From Mansonella perstans (lineage: Eukaryota > Nematoda > Chromadorea > Rhabditida > Onchocercidae), in assembly GCA_037074765.1 (NCBI GenBank), contig JBAMDO010000035.1, positions 62,001 to 126,000 of the forward strand: a stretch of DNA of 64,000 bases, given 5' to 3'. Positions 47,264-59,408 of this stretch are shown piece by piece. A program made the position numbers and the translations under genes. The notes under the pieces were generated by a model. That model saw nothing but the letters and a program-made list of their open reading frames with translations, did no database searches and was not told the origin of the DNA. Positions within the stretch are counted from its first letter, which is position 1; each line of letters opens with the position of its first letter.

Positions 47264-47813
47264 AAAGGTGATATAGCTGCTATTAAAAAGCAGTTAAAAC
47301 TTTCTAAACATTTTCTTTGAAATTTTTCGAAAAAATTTGGAAAAAGAGAAAGAATAAGATGAGTAATAGGAGAAGAGAATGTGAAATGATAAAAGAGAAG
47401 AAGTGAAGGATAAGGAAAGTGATAAGGAAAAGGAAAAGAGGAAGTGACGAAAAAGCAGGAAAAGAGAACTTTGAAAAGGAATTGGAAAATAAATTAATCC
47501 CACAAATTAAAAAAACGAAACATATTTATTAATTAAATATTTTTGAATTAAAAAAAAAAGTGAAAGTAAGGAATTTGAAGGATTTTATTAATTTTAGCAA
47601 GTTTTTTTCAAATTAAAGTTTTTTTTTTTAAAAAAATGACAAATCATGGTCCTTCTATCTGACGTAATTTAAGATTAAATGCAAGCGAGAGAGAAAGAAA
47701 GGAGGGATTGGAAAAAAATGATGCATAAATTGGCCAGCGAAAAATTCGATTTTATTTGAAAGTGAGGATGGTTACGTCTGTTACGTTCGTGCATGACAGA
47801 TGTAACGGACGTT

Positions 47814-47937
47814 AAGAATTGCATATCTATATACTTTTAGTGATAAGAACTGCATATCTATATGCTTGTAGTGATAAGAATTGCATATCTATATGCTTAT
47901 AGTGATAAGAATTCCATATCTATATGCTTGCAGTGCT
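47814..47937. repeat. Minisatellite, four 31-bp units
   Basis: Units at 47814-47844, 47845-47875, 47876-47906 and 47907-47937 share AAGAATTGCATATCTATATG and CTTATAGTGAT, with one to four differences each. Confidence 0.93.
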
Positions 47938-48067
47938 TGAGTTCTAGCCAACTAATTTGAATCTCATATCATTGAACATTGATGTTTCCATTGAACATAA
48001 AAATGTCAATGTTTTGCGGAAATTTCCCACAATAATTTTTAGATTAATATCAGTCAAATGAAAGGTC

Positions 48068-48116
48068 TGATATGATATGATATGACATGAGATGATGTGA
48101 TATGGTATGATATACT
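48068..48116. repeat. GATAT/GATGA simple-sequence repeat
   Basis: About nine imperfect GATAT-like pentamers in a row, flanked by TTTATATTTGTAA repeats at 48222-48262. Confidence 0.8.
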
Positions 48117-49675
48117 TTATATCACATACCAATAAGGTAAAGGTAAATATTATACATCCAATAAAATGTTCTATATTGTGTTATACCAATATGATATTTC
48201 ACATCTATACTTGTGCACTTAAATTTATATTTGTAATTTATATTTGTAAATTTATATTTGTATCAAACAAATATAAATTTCCGCAGATAGTTAGCATTTG
48301 ATAGTTATATATTTCGGCTTGTTATTAATAAAAACATCAATCCCAACGTTGTCATATATTAGACATTTGATGTAGCAATATCAAGTACCCGAATGACTAT
48401 TAAGTGCATTATTCATTTGATAATAACACCTGAAATATGAGAGAATGAATACAGGTGTATAAACGAGTGATTAAATGAGTGTTAAGTGCATAGTGTGTCG
48501 CCCTTCTATCAATGCATATTGCATATCAAGCATTGATAATAATTCATTCATGTTAACATGATATTCGATACTTATGTAATTAAACATTTAAATTTTAATA
48601 GAGTATCAGTGGAAATATAGTGGGAATATTTACGCATGTCGCTCGTTTATATACCAGCATTCATTCTCTCATACTTCAGATTTTATTAACCGAAATATTG
48701 ATCCCATAAAGATCGATATTTGATACACTTAATCAAATTTACTTGAATACTTATATTAAATTCGAAGTCTTAACTCATTATCCTTTATATTCTAAACTAT
48801 ATCTAACAATTTTTTATGAAGTATTGATTTTTGATATTTAAGTATAAAATATGTTAACAACTGGCAAACGAAAGATTGTCACTGACTGAAGGAAAAACGA
48901 TCAATCTAAGTGAATCGAATCAAGCTTACAGTTCAAAAATATATGGATCAGATTTTTCAATCCGAAAACTTCTTAAAATATTTATTTATTTTCCTATAAT
49001 TTTAGATTAATTTTCAAACCGAATTAAAAGAATTTTTAAAACTTTTTTAAAATAACTTTAAAACTCAATTATGTAAAAGGCAATTAAAAGAACTTTTTCT
49101 GAATTCTGAGTGTCGAAAAACCATAAAATATTGTAATGTTTGCGGGGTTTTCCCGAGAGAGAGGAAGATAAGTGAGGGGTGAAAAAGACGAAACTTGCAC
49201 GCTGAAATGTCGAATTTCATTGAGCTTGAATTCGATAACAAGACGAGATCTGATAAATCAGCAGGAAGACTGAGAGTCCTCAATTAATTCATGCTTTTGG
49301 GAGCCCTCAAATATTTCATGTTTCGGTTCAGCCAGTGAATATTATATTTGGGAGATGTCTCGTACTTTTGTGTGAGATTTACTGCTGAGATATAACGCTC
49401 CTCGAAATTTACCGCATGACTGGAGCTCTCAAGGATGTACAGCACGAGGCGGAAGAGGAAAAGTGCGGGGGAGAGGATGGAATTCTTAGCTATCAAATTT
49501 TTTCCACAAATATTTATGATGGCATTACCATGCTTAATAAGTACTGTTAGAATTTGTTAACTTTCAGAATGTTTTGAACAAATTGCGATACGTGGCCTGT
49601 AGAAGTTTGCAAAATTTCATATTGCGTTTAATGTGTAACATTCATATATGATACTTAATTACTGGTATTTTGAGG

Positions 49676-52600
49676 ATGGAAAACGATATCCTGGAAGGTT
49701 TTATATATGATTGTTCATCAAGCGGTATACGAACAATTTATTGCTCTATAATTGGTGAAATTTGGATTGATAAATTGACGGAAGTATGTAGCAGAAGTAG
49801 GAAACCCAAAGTTGGAATGTGGTGCAAATTTAAGCCATTTTGCCAGGTTTGAAATGTTATTTTATATTTCCAATTTTCTCTTCGCTTTTTTTCTCCCTTT
49901 CTCTTTCTTCTTTCTCAACATATTTTTGCTTCCGATTATTTTTTTTTTTTATTTAGCATACCGATTGGATTTGATTTGTATCAGTAAGATGAAAATTTGT
50001 GAAATTATTATTTGTTACTGAAGTTAGCAATATATATTTGAACTAATTTCCGTCCCATAATTATAGATAATATCAGATTGAAATGCCAGTTTTTTTTTTT
50101 TTTTTCGAGAAACATTTTTAAAAATTGCTAATTATGTTGTCTCCAATTAATAATTCCCAAAGATGTTTCACACATACGTTCAATCTGCTACTGATGAACA
50201 ATATATTAAATATGAATTTTAGATAAATCAATTCCAAATGATTTTTTCTTGAAATCAAGAGAAAAAATATCCATTATTATCTATTATTCTTTTATATAAT
50301 GTGATAAAAAATGATCCCACAAGTGTTTTTTTTTTCGCAGGAAGATGGAAAATGGTTTGCCCAAAAAGTTGTATTAATGACATGTCCACGATTGAAATAT
50401 CTCATTAAGGAACAGGAATGTATTGTCAAAGGTAAGTATCATATATTGTTTACAAATGATGTATTTAACAAATAAATGTAATCTTCAATTGATCTATTTA
50501 TTTTTCTCATTTTTTGGTTGCATCGAATATAGTGGATGTTTCTAGGAATAGCAGTTGTATGCAACATAAGCGATGATTCCGGTTACCTCTGGAATGACTA
50601 CATTGGAATGATTGCCGTTGAAGGAGAGATGGCTTATCAGTTGAAACCATTAACTGTTGTTGAATTTCAAGCAGTACCATTGAAGAAAGATAGAACATTA
50701 GCCTATTTTACGGTATGATTAGACATATGTTTCAAATGCAGAATTAATTTTGTTCATTTCAGTGGAATTTGTCTTCTTGATTACGGAGATTTAAATTGAG
50801 AAAGATTTTCACTTTTAAGTATACTTTTCAAGTTTTTATTTTACAAGGAAATAGAGTATTTTGAGATTGGAAATAAGTAGTTCTCGATGATGAAATCGGC
50901 CATACAAATTTTGATTCCCGTTCTAATAAATACAGTAAGTAATAATTCTAAATATACTTGTTATAAGTGCCATAAATATGCTAATTGTTAGTGTATTAAG
51001 TGTGTACGTTAGTATATTAACTATATTCTCTGAGAATAATAGGAATACTGACTGCAATGTGAAAAAATGTATTCATTGTAAGTGCAACGGATATACTTAT
51101 TGTAAATATAATAAATGCGCTTATTTCATTATTCAAATCGGAAACATTTTTCAGGCTAAAGAAATCAGTGCCGAATCAGAAAATATATTTCAATCCGAAG
51201 TTCTTATTTTCGTACAAAAAGCTGTGGTAAAAGCAGATGGCCGAGCCCATGTGTCGGGTAATTTTGAGTTCTTCTGTTCGTTCTCTTAGATAGCTCATTG
51301 TGCAAAACATCCTAACTCTGCATCAATAATACGCGTGAAATTACAATATCTACCTAAGAAAAAAATTTTCTGGCGAGTATTAATGACAATAAGTTTTAAG
51401 TGAATAATAGTGCTCATGTAACAAAATTTTCTTTTTTTTTTTGTAAACATAAGATTTATTTAAATATTAATGATATCCATGTGATAACGAGAAATGTACA
51501 GAATTATATTTCAGATTGTGTTATTACTGTACTGGACACAGCATATTCTATGCGGCCTACATCTGATACAACAATGTCGATTCTTTATTACAAAGTGTAC
51601 AATAATACTGCTTCTGGCATTGGTATTTATGCAACCACTGACAGTAATATTGTTGCTGGAATTGTAAGTGAACAGCTGTTACATTTTGATAGAGAAACGT
51701 ATCTGTCAAAGGTGCAATGGTCAGTAGTCTTATTACCACTAAATGAATGCATTGTTTTTGACAAATACCATAATTCATTTTTGATTCGAAATATGAGCAG
51801 AATTTGTGAAATTGCATATTTTTTATTATTTTCAATGTTAATTTGACAGATTTACTTTCACAGAGAGACGATTTTTTTACAACTAAACGGTGTCTCGAAA
51901 AATATGCTGGAACTGCAGAGCTTGAACAGTTTGAAGACGCTTGTGAAAGTAAGTAATACTGATGAGGAGGAGGTAAGAAAGTTTATTTTTTGCTTCGTAT
52001 GGATTTATTAGATTTCATGAATAATAATGTTTAGTATTTCTTTTTTTAACATTTGATGTATTGTAGATCTGAAGATGATATCTGATCGATCACAAGTTTT
52101 CGTAAGCTTAAATAAGTTATTTTTTTTCAAAGTAATTGTGATAGTAATAGATTACTATTAATAATGCACTATTAATAATGAATTACTATTAATAATGAAG
52201 TAATAGATTACTACTAATAATGAAACTATTAATAATGTAAGATATACATCACAATGTTCCTCCAAGGATTGAAAATACAAAAATATTTTAGCACTCTAAA
52301 GTTCCATTGAATGACCAAGTACGATATTATAAGCAGTGATGTTTAAAATAATTCTTGATACCATTCATTATTAGGCAGACGCATATGTAAATTAGTATAT
52401 TTTTATAAATAGCATAATGTAATTATTTATTTCTTTTCTGGTGATCTAATTATTTACTTATAAGTTTGATTAGGTTTTTTTTTTAATTTCTTGAGATTTT
52501 ATGGATATTTATAGGTTTTTTTGACAGGATGATGAAATAGCCGATATAAAGATTGATATGTCGGATTCACCAATTGAGAGTATTATCGAATTTGCGGAGA

Positions 52601-55600
52601 CCGACGAAAACAATGTTGGTTTGATTACCATTGAGGAATCTGTTTTTCTTTTCTATCCAGAAATACTTAGCTGTTTATGTTCAGTTATTTCAAATTAACT
52701 TTGTAAACTTTTGCTTCTCACTTAACTATTTTTTCTGCACCCCAAATTTTTTCCGCTTAGTGGATTCTAATTGTTAATTCTAACTGCTGTAAACTTTAAT
52801 TTAGCATTCTTCGGCAGTAGTTCTTCCATTACCTGATGATAACAACTGTCCGATGAATCAAAGTTTCCAGTCATGTTCATCACGTATTTCCCTTGTTCCA
52901 TCGGCTGATGATAACAATGATAACAACTGTTCGATGAATCGAAGTTTCCAATCATGTTCATCACGTACTTCCCTCATTTTGGACAGTAAATCAAATTCCG
53001 ATAACAAATTCTCTTCAAACGTACTCGTTAAAAAGGTTATTTCTTTTTTTTAAATGGTGATCTAATTTTTCTCCCGAGTGGCTTTGGTTTCTTGATTTTA
53101 ATCTAATTAGAATTCTGCATGCTTATTTTTTACTTAACTAGGTGTTTCAAATACTTAAAATAACGGAAAGGGAGTGAATTGGGACATTGAGAATGTAAGG
53201 GAGTGGTAGATTTAAGATTAACGTTTTACGCATCTGGATTTGTTGAAATCTTAGTAACTGTGGATATGCTGTAGGTTTTATTCGGTAGTTATGTTATAAG
53301 AAATAGTTGATAAAATGGTCATGATTTGTGAGGATAATCCTGAATTGGCCAGCTCATCGAAGGGCGATATCGTAGCTGAGATAGAAATGGTTGAGGCGAT
53401 ATCCCAGCTGAGGATGGGAAGTGAGGTAAGTTCGGTTTGAATTTATTGAAGAAGTTTGAAAGCAAACGGGAATCTTTTCCTTCTATTTCATTGTAATGGT
53501 TATTTCACTATAACAAAAATATCCATTGATAATAAATATCACATAAATTTCTGTGAAATGCTATTAATGAGCTTGATCTTGGAAAATTTTATTGATTAAT
53601 TTCAGGAAGATGTATGGGATAACGAATTTATTGATCATGTATTACATAAAGTAAAGGAAGTCGAAAGGACCGAGGTATTTCATTCTTTTGCCAAGCTCAT
53701 AACTTGGGATCTGAAAGTCTGAGCTCACAAAGTCTATCGCAGTTGTGAAAACCGTTGTATTATTGAAGTTTAACTTTGCTGTTTACGTGAAGTGACTACT
53801 ACCTTATTGTATTGTATTTTTAACTTTATTTTTCCGTTAATAATCTACATTAGCAGTCAAGGCTGAAGAAATGGAGTTTGCTTTTACGAAATAACACAAA
53901 GTAATTATTTAAGGATGGAAGGGACGGAAAATATGATGTCATGAATGGATTGATCAATGAGGCTCATGATAACCGTGGAAGTAGTAAGGATCAACACTAT
54001 GATGGATTGAAGTAAGTGAAAAATTTCTTGCTTGCCTTATTTCCTAGTTTAGTGGTCACGTAAGAAAATTAGGTATATCAACCAAAAATTCATTCGTTTC
54101 ATAGAATTCAATACTAAATTATTTCAGTTTTGGTAGTGTTAGAGCAAAAATATTCTGCCGATTTCTTTAGTGAATTTCGCTTTTTTTAGAGATCATGCAA
54201 AGGACAGAAGTGCATCAATGCAACATATACAAAGCAATAAAACTGAGGTTTTTTCCATTCTTTGTAGTTAATTCTTGCGAATTCAGATGATGATGTGTTG
54301 AAAAGAGATTTTGGGCAAATATTCTACAGACCTCAATTGTTATAGTTGAATATGGTTTTAGTTTGCTTCAGAAGTTTTTCGGATTTTTCATTCGATTTTT
54401 TTTTCAATTTTTGATTGTTTATTCTTGTTAAATTTAAAAAATAAATTATGAAGGACATAAAGAATGATTTGAAGCTAGGAAATGATACTGGCTCCAGTCC
54501 AAGATCTTCTTTCTTCAACCGGTTAGTCTGTATATATCTGTTTGAATATTTCTTAAAAGTATAATGCCACTGTGTTATTTCGAATGCAAATTTTTTTGGG
54601 TACTGTCTTACAAAAAACTTTTTTACTTCAGGGTTATGGGAGAGATGGATTTAAAATTACTAACAAATCCAGGAAAACGTATCTCTGCCGGAAAGGTATC
54701 AGTTTTGTTTTTGCAGTTTTCTTTTCAATTCAAATATCTGCTAGTAAATTACACTTAAAACATTATATTTGTAAATAGTCGTTACTTGCTCTTAATATTC
54801 TAGTCTGATAGTACGTGGATTGATGAAGTAGATGAACTCTGTATAAAAGTGCTTTCAAATGCCCGCCTTCGCAATTTTGTAAGCGTGAATGAAAACGGTT
54901 TGTAATTTTTGGCCTATTTAAAATTTTTAATTATATGTCACAGTTCAATCGCTTTAGCAGTTCTTAAAATTACATAATTATTTCTCGGATAATACAGAAG
55001 TACTGTGTCAAATTGAATTCCATTGACTGATTTTGTTGGGTTAAGAGTTTTGTGAAAATTTTTCAAATTCACTTTTTTAATTGTTATAGCTCGAGTTCTT
55101 GTGGAATGAATCGACTATTGGTTGTTAGATTTTTGTACGCTAAAATCATCTATTTCTGTCACCTACTTTAATCCTGTTTAGGAAATGCACTTCTTTGTGA
55201 TATAATGCTTTATTTGGAAAATAAAATGACTATAAACGAGGTGAATGAGGAACTTGGAATTCCATTTTCTGAAATAACGGTATGCTGAAGTCTAATTCAA
55301 CTGAATAATTTTGATATTTGAGTGAATATTTAGCTATTCAGGATCTTTACTTTTATAAAAATTATAATCGCTTTTTTCATTTTAATTGTAGTATAATTTC
55401 AGAGTAGTCTTTTTTCTTGATATGTTTGGCACTTAGTATATGTATGTAGATGTGTAAATTAAAATTCAGTTGAGACCGGCAAGAAATTTTTGATTGATTT
55501 GGAAAAATGTTGTTGTAAAATTATTACGTTTAAATTATCCATTAAATTTTATCTTTATTGTTCTATTTCTAAATGCTTTAATGTTTCTTTTCTAGCCTGA

Positions 55601-55721
55601 ATGTTTCAATATTGTACAGAAGGAACGAGCGCTTAAAATATGTCGAAAATTTATGAAAATAAATGGTTTTGAGCTATTTGCTAATTGTCAAATTCCTAAA
55701 ATACCGGAAGAAATCAGATAA
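49676..55721 (+). CDS. Unrecognised 615-residue protein with two similar N-terminal beta modules, 17 exons
   Basis: Exons: 49676-49846, 50341-50431, 50546-50712, 51155-51257, 51515-51663, 51868-51972, 52528-52614, 52805-52985, 53307-53425, 53606-53674, 53914-54011, 54190-54247, 54454-54521, 54632-54695, 54804-54897, 55182-55279 and 55596-55721. They sum to exactly 616 codons. Residues 1-150 hold two similar modules of about 65 residues with the pattern G-x4-C, a central I-G-x-I, a P-x4-F strand and a closing A-x-K (GFIYDCSSSG to WFAQKVV; GIAVVCNISDDSG to YFTAKEI). A third, less similar one may follow (CVITVLDTAYS). The middle is acidic and disordered with an internal tandem repeat (DDNNC, SFQSCSSR). 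The C-terminus looks helical (LLCDIMLYLENKM, RALKICRKFMKI). No signal peptide or membrane helix. The acceptor of exon 6 (CAGAGAG) is ambiguous, as is the donor of exon 8 (52985 or 53035). No family is recognised. Confidence 0.68.
52145..52235. repeat. ATTAATAATG minisatellite in intron
   Basis: The decamer ATTAATAATG recurs about five times, with GAATTACT or GATTACT between copies. Confidence 0.85.
52835..52987 (+). repeat. Coding tandem duplication of 24-27 codons
   Basis: Units 52835-52906 and 52907-52987 encode near-identical peptides (DDNNCPMNQSFQSCSSR and DNNCSMNRSFQSCSSR). The second has an extra three-codon GAT-AAC-AAC slip. Most differences are single bases, so the duplication is fairly recent. 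Confidence 0.92.
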
Positions 55722-56779
55722 TTGTCTCTGAATGTATATAAGATATGTATAATTTCCCATTTCGTTTTTTATGAATGTTTCAGTTGCCTTGTTCAATATT
55801 ATAAGTTCCATTTAGGCTTGCTCATTTATTATAAATACCTGAATATAGTAATTATTTCAATATTTCCATTTTTTTTTTTTTTTTTTTTGAAACAGTGTCA
55901 TAGATATCATTTACTGCTGTGTTTTTTTCTTGTCCAGTCCTTTATATTTTTTCATTTTTTTTATTTGTTACATTTTTTCCTGGCAAGAGTTATGCACTTT
56001 TCTTAATTATCTATTCTTCAAGAAATTTGTGACTGTTTCTTATAAATTTATATGTTTTTGTACATTTTATACCCTGATATGTACAATAAGTTCAGTTCAA
56101 AAGTTTTCATTTTTTTATTTGTGATGTAAATCTCAAACATTCTATTGTACTTTGCTTTCTGATTTTGAAATATATTTTCAAATAAATATTGCATTGTACA
56201 TATTTATATGCGTACTTTTGTCGCTTCATTTTTTTTTGGCAATAATTTATCAATTAATTTTTATCTTATATTTATTATCGAAATTACTTCTTTGCGAGAA
56301 ACAAACTCCATTTGGTTGTTTTTTATTTTTATTTAAGCTCAATATAAGTCATAGATGTTGCAACTTAGCAGCATAGCAAGACATTCGATACAAGGATTAG
56401 AGTGCAGTGATTGTTCCAAATAGTTTATTAATCGTTGAAATTGTTTCTCATATAATTATAGGAAAGGTTGTTAAGCAATCAATCGATTGTATTCATTCTA
56501 CTTTTCAATAAGTTTAATGAGTGATCACTTTGGATTGAGTATTTGATAATGCGATCGGTAATTAGAAAGGTTGCATTATGATAAATCATCTTGTACTCCT
56601 ACAACATCAATAATTTCTCAATCGATGAGGGATTAAAATTTATATGACAATTGATATCACAATAAAATTAAGTGTTCAGTTATTCTCTATGAATTTTAAA
56701 ATATTTCCAAATGTTAGATTTCACACTGTTGTCTAATGAAAAAACTTACTGCTGTAACTTGAGCAATTTTAGATTTGAA

Positions 56780-56799
56780 TTATTCGACTAGTCGAATAA
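56780..56799. repeat. Perfect 20-bp palindrome
   Basis: TTATTCGACTAGTCGAATAA equals its own reverse complement. It could be a binding site for a dimeric regulator or a mobile-element remnant. Confidence 0.9.
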
Positions 56800-57376
56800 A
56801 GGCGATCTATCATAGTTTGAGTTAAGGCAATCGATAATTACGATATAAACAACCATATAGCAATGAATAAATGAATTTTACATCATTACTCAGACCTATC
56901 CTTCAATCAATTTTTTTTTTTTTTTGAAATTTTTATTTGAGAATAAATCTTTATGATATTTCCAAATTTTGGATTAAAAATTATAGTATTATACAATATA
57001 CAATTTTATAGTGGAATACATTAAACAACGTGGTATTTAAATGAATTAAATTACCTGAAAACTTCATTAAGATTAATTAATATTTATTATACAAAAGTTT
57101 GCTTCGTACAGAGTTTGCCTAGTAGCAATAGCTTGAAGCTATTTGATAAGTAACTTTAACCATCATAAGGAAGATGAGAGATTTTAGATCATGATTTTGA
57201 TTTCATTAGGATATAAACACGGCTCACTTGATCTAAAATCTTCTTGATAATTCACTGGATGTGATTTACTCGATTTGTTTAGCAAGAGACATTTTTGACA
57301 AGTAAAATTATCTCTAATTTGTTTTTATAGTTGGCAGTTATTGAGAAAATAGTTTAATGGTTATGAAAATGAGTAT

Positions 57377-57401
57377 ACTGAAATCAGATTATGATTTCAG
57401 T
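57377..57401. repeat. Inverted repeat, 10-bp arms
   Basis: ACTGAAATCA (57377-57386) pairs exactly with 57392-57401 across a 5-base loop. Confidence 0.85.
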
Positions 57402-57438
57402 GATTAAGCAGATAAGGTATGATTTAGTAATAATATCG

Positions 57439-57473
57439 TTAATTAACTGATTGTGTTTCAGTCAGTTAATTAA
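57439..57473. repeat. Inverted repeat, 12-bp arms
   Basis: TTAATTAACTGA (57439-57450) pairs exactly with 57462-57473 across an 11-base loop, 225 bp upstream of the next ATG. Confidence 0.88.
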
Positions 57474-57697
57474 TGTAAACTAATGCAAGGTATATACCAT
57501 TCAAAAGAAATTTCATTAAATGAACTTAAATTTTAAAAAATTTCGTTAAATGAACTTAAATAACTGTAATGATTTAAATGTTTGTTTACATGAATAAGTG
57601 AAAAACGCCTGACTGCGTTAGTTTATACGTCAGTTTTTATTGTTTCATCAGATTGCACTTATGTAACATATGTTGTTAGAAATTGCAATTTTCGACG

Positions 57698-58270
57698 ATG
57701 TCAATCATTATTAATGATGATGAATTAAATTGGCGATTTACTGTATTGATTAAAACAATGATAATATTTAATGTTATCCCGGTTGTACTGCTACTATTAT
57801 ATATTATCATATCAGGCATTGTCATTTATTCTTCAGCTGTTTTCGTGCATCGTAAGTTTGTTGCATTCTTCTGATTATAGCACTTATATGCAATTTTCAA
57901 CCGAAATCATACATGAAATTGGCTTTTGAAAAGATGCTGTAGTATCTAAATACTCAAGTACTTAGATTTCCATTAATAATAAGTGATATAATTATTTGAA
58001 GTCGTCGCTTTGACGTTTAGGCAATTAGTTTCAACCTGAAATGAGATTGATAAATCGATTTTGAAATGAATTCAGTTCTCTCACAGTTTGTTTTTCATTT
58101 CAGTTATATCATTTCTTTTTGGATTAGCGATATTCATGCCAATTATGTTATTTTCTTCACTGAGTGCACTTATCGTTAGCTTCATTATCATTACTTCACG
58201 ATGGATTTTTCTAAAAGAAAATGAACAATCATTCCGTAATTTTGTATGCTATCGATTAAAAGTGGAATAA
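57698..58270 (+). CDS. Small multi-pass membrane protein, 106 residues
   Basis: Exons 57698-57851 and 58104-58270 join in phase 1 (CATC|GTAAGT; TTTCAG). The start is MSIIINDDELNW. Residues about 18-50 are strongly hydrophobic (IIFNVIPVVLLLLYIII), and two further hydrophobic stretches follow after the junction (LISFLFGLAIFMPIMLF and LSALIVSFIIIT). The short C-terminus is polar and basic (RWIFLKENEQ, CYRLKVE). Three or four membrane helices with both tails short is the likely topology. No family is recognised. AATAAA at 58266-58271 overlaps the stop codon and is the only poly(A) signal near it. A close second promoter element is not evident. Confidence 0.66.
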
Positions 58271-58271
58271 A
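58266..58271 (+). terminator. Poly(A) signal overlapping a stop codon
   Basis: AATAAA includes the TAA stop of the small membrane-protein gene. If used, the 3' UTR would be only some 15-30 bases long. Confidence 0.4.
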
Positions 58272-59408
58272 ATTTTTCTTTTTTCCTTCTCCATTTCACT
58301 CCATCTCGTTGCCCTTCTATAGGTAATTGTCCGGCAATTATTTTATCATTATCACCTAGCGATATTTTCACTATCAGCATCCGCTGGAAAAAAGTGTATT
58401 GATTTGGGATTTTATTGTGTTGTAGTAGTATACGCAAAACACAAGAATTCACGTGTAAAGTATCGACGTTTGAAAGGAGCGAAATCGCTCTTGTGTCTGG
58501 AAGTATTTTCTTGTAATAATTAATAGTATAATTAATTTTCCGGGTTTGTTGTCTTAACCAATCAGTCAGTCATCTAATGCTAATTTTGCAAAAGGAAACT
58601 AACTAAAAACTTATCGGGATTTATAATAATTATAATTTATCACGTTTAGTTTTGCAAATGAGATGTGCTGTAAAGAAGACTAACACGTAAACTGGTTCTG
58701 TACATGTCATACACGCTTTTTGTGCTTGCCACATATACGTGCTACATATGTTTTTATGCGTGTCACACGCTTAGACGATCATTAGCATATGCTTTATGTT
58801 ACGTCAAATTCATATATTTCATTTGCTGTGATATTGGTTTTTTCCCTCACTATAAGTTTTTTCCATTCCTAATTTAGAAGCAATTTATTCTGAGTCTTAC
58901 CTTTTTTGAACTCGAAACAGGCACAAACTAGAAAGAAGCGTTTAAGCTTGTGTAACTGCAAAGACCTGCAATGCATGCAACACGTACAAGAAGCATGGAA
59001 TACATATAAAAACGTGAACGTTACGTCAATTTCTTGCATTTTCTTGTTATTCAAGAAAAAATAATCATTATTTAAGTCACAGCTATAAGAGTTGTTCCGT
59101 TTTCTTTTACCATTAATTTAGATAAGCTAAATTTGTTGCAAATATACAAATATGCACAATACTAAACAATCATTGAGAGATAAATTCAAGCAAATTAATT
59201 GATCCAAAATTAAGTAATTCTTTGAGGTAAAAGATAAACTTTGTGCTTAGTTATGTTTGTGATGTCTGTATATGTCTGTTCACATATATACAGTGTACAA
59301 ATGAATTTCTTCATAATGGAAAAAGGAGTGTATTTACATTGTTGACAGATAGCAAGAAAACAATAATAGTCAAATTCAAGCAGAATTTGTAGTCATAAAA
59401 ATTAAAAT
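58271..59408. other. Convergent spacer, no gene seen
   Basis: It lies between the small membrane-protein gene (+) and the adenylate cyclase stop (-). It contains short repeats of CACGCTT and ACATATACGTGC near 58700-58780. Minus-strand frames at 58249-58452 and 58869-59054 lack context. Confidence 0.55.

Larger units (their letters stand above)
46969..49675. other. Repeat-rich intergenic region between divergent genes
   Basis: It separates the divergent starts of the Costars gene and the unknown 17-exon gene. It contains a GT microsatellite, a purine-rich GA tract (47300-47480), a four-copy 31-bp minisatellite, a GATAT-type satellite and a slightly GC-richer stretch at 49085-49495 with two minus-strand frames (72 and 70 codons) that have no splice context. 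Both promoters should lie here. Confidence 0.6.
55722..57697. other. Intergenic region with a cluster of palindromes
   Basis: No gene supported. Pyrimidine-rich 3' sequence of the preceding gene is followed by a perfect 20-bp palindrome (56780-56799), two perfect-arm hairpins (57377-57401 and 57439-57473) and a 24-bp direct repeat (about 57511-57560). The promoter of the small membrane-protein gene should be near the right end. Confidence 0.6.

Noticed and set aside
47294..47503. Minus-strand Ser/Phe-rich frame
   Set aside because: It comes from a purine-rich GA tract; the composition is simple sequence.
49065..49496. Two consecutive minus-strand frames in a slightly GC-richer stretch
   Set aside because: Neither has splice sites, conserved motifs or a start context. 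A decayed gene cannot be excluded, but nothing positive supports it.
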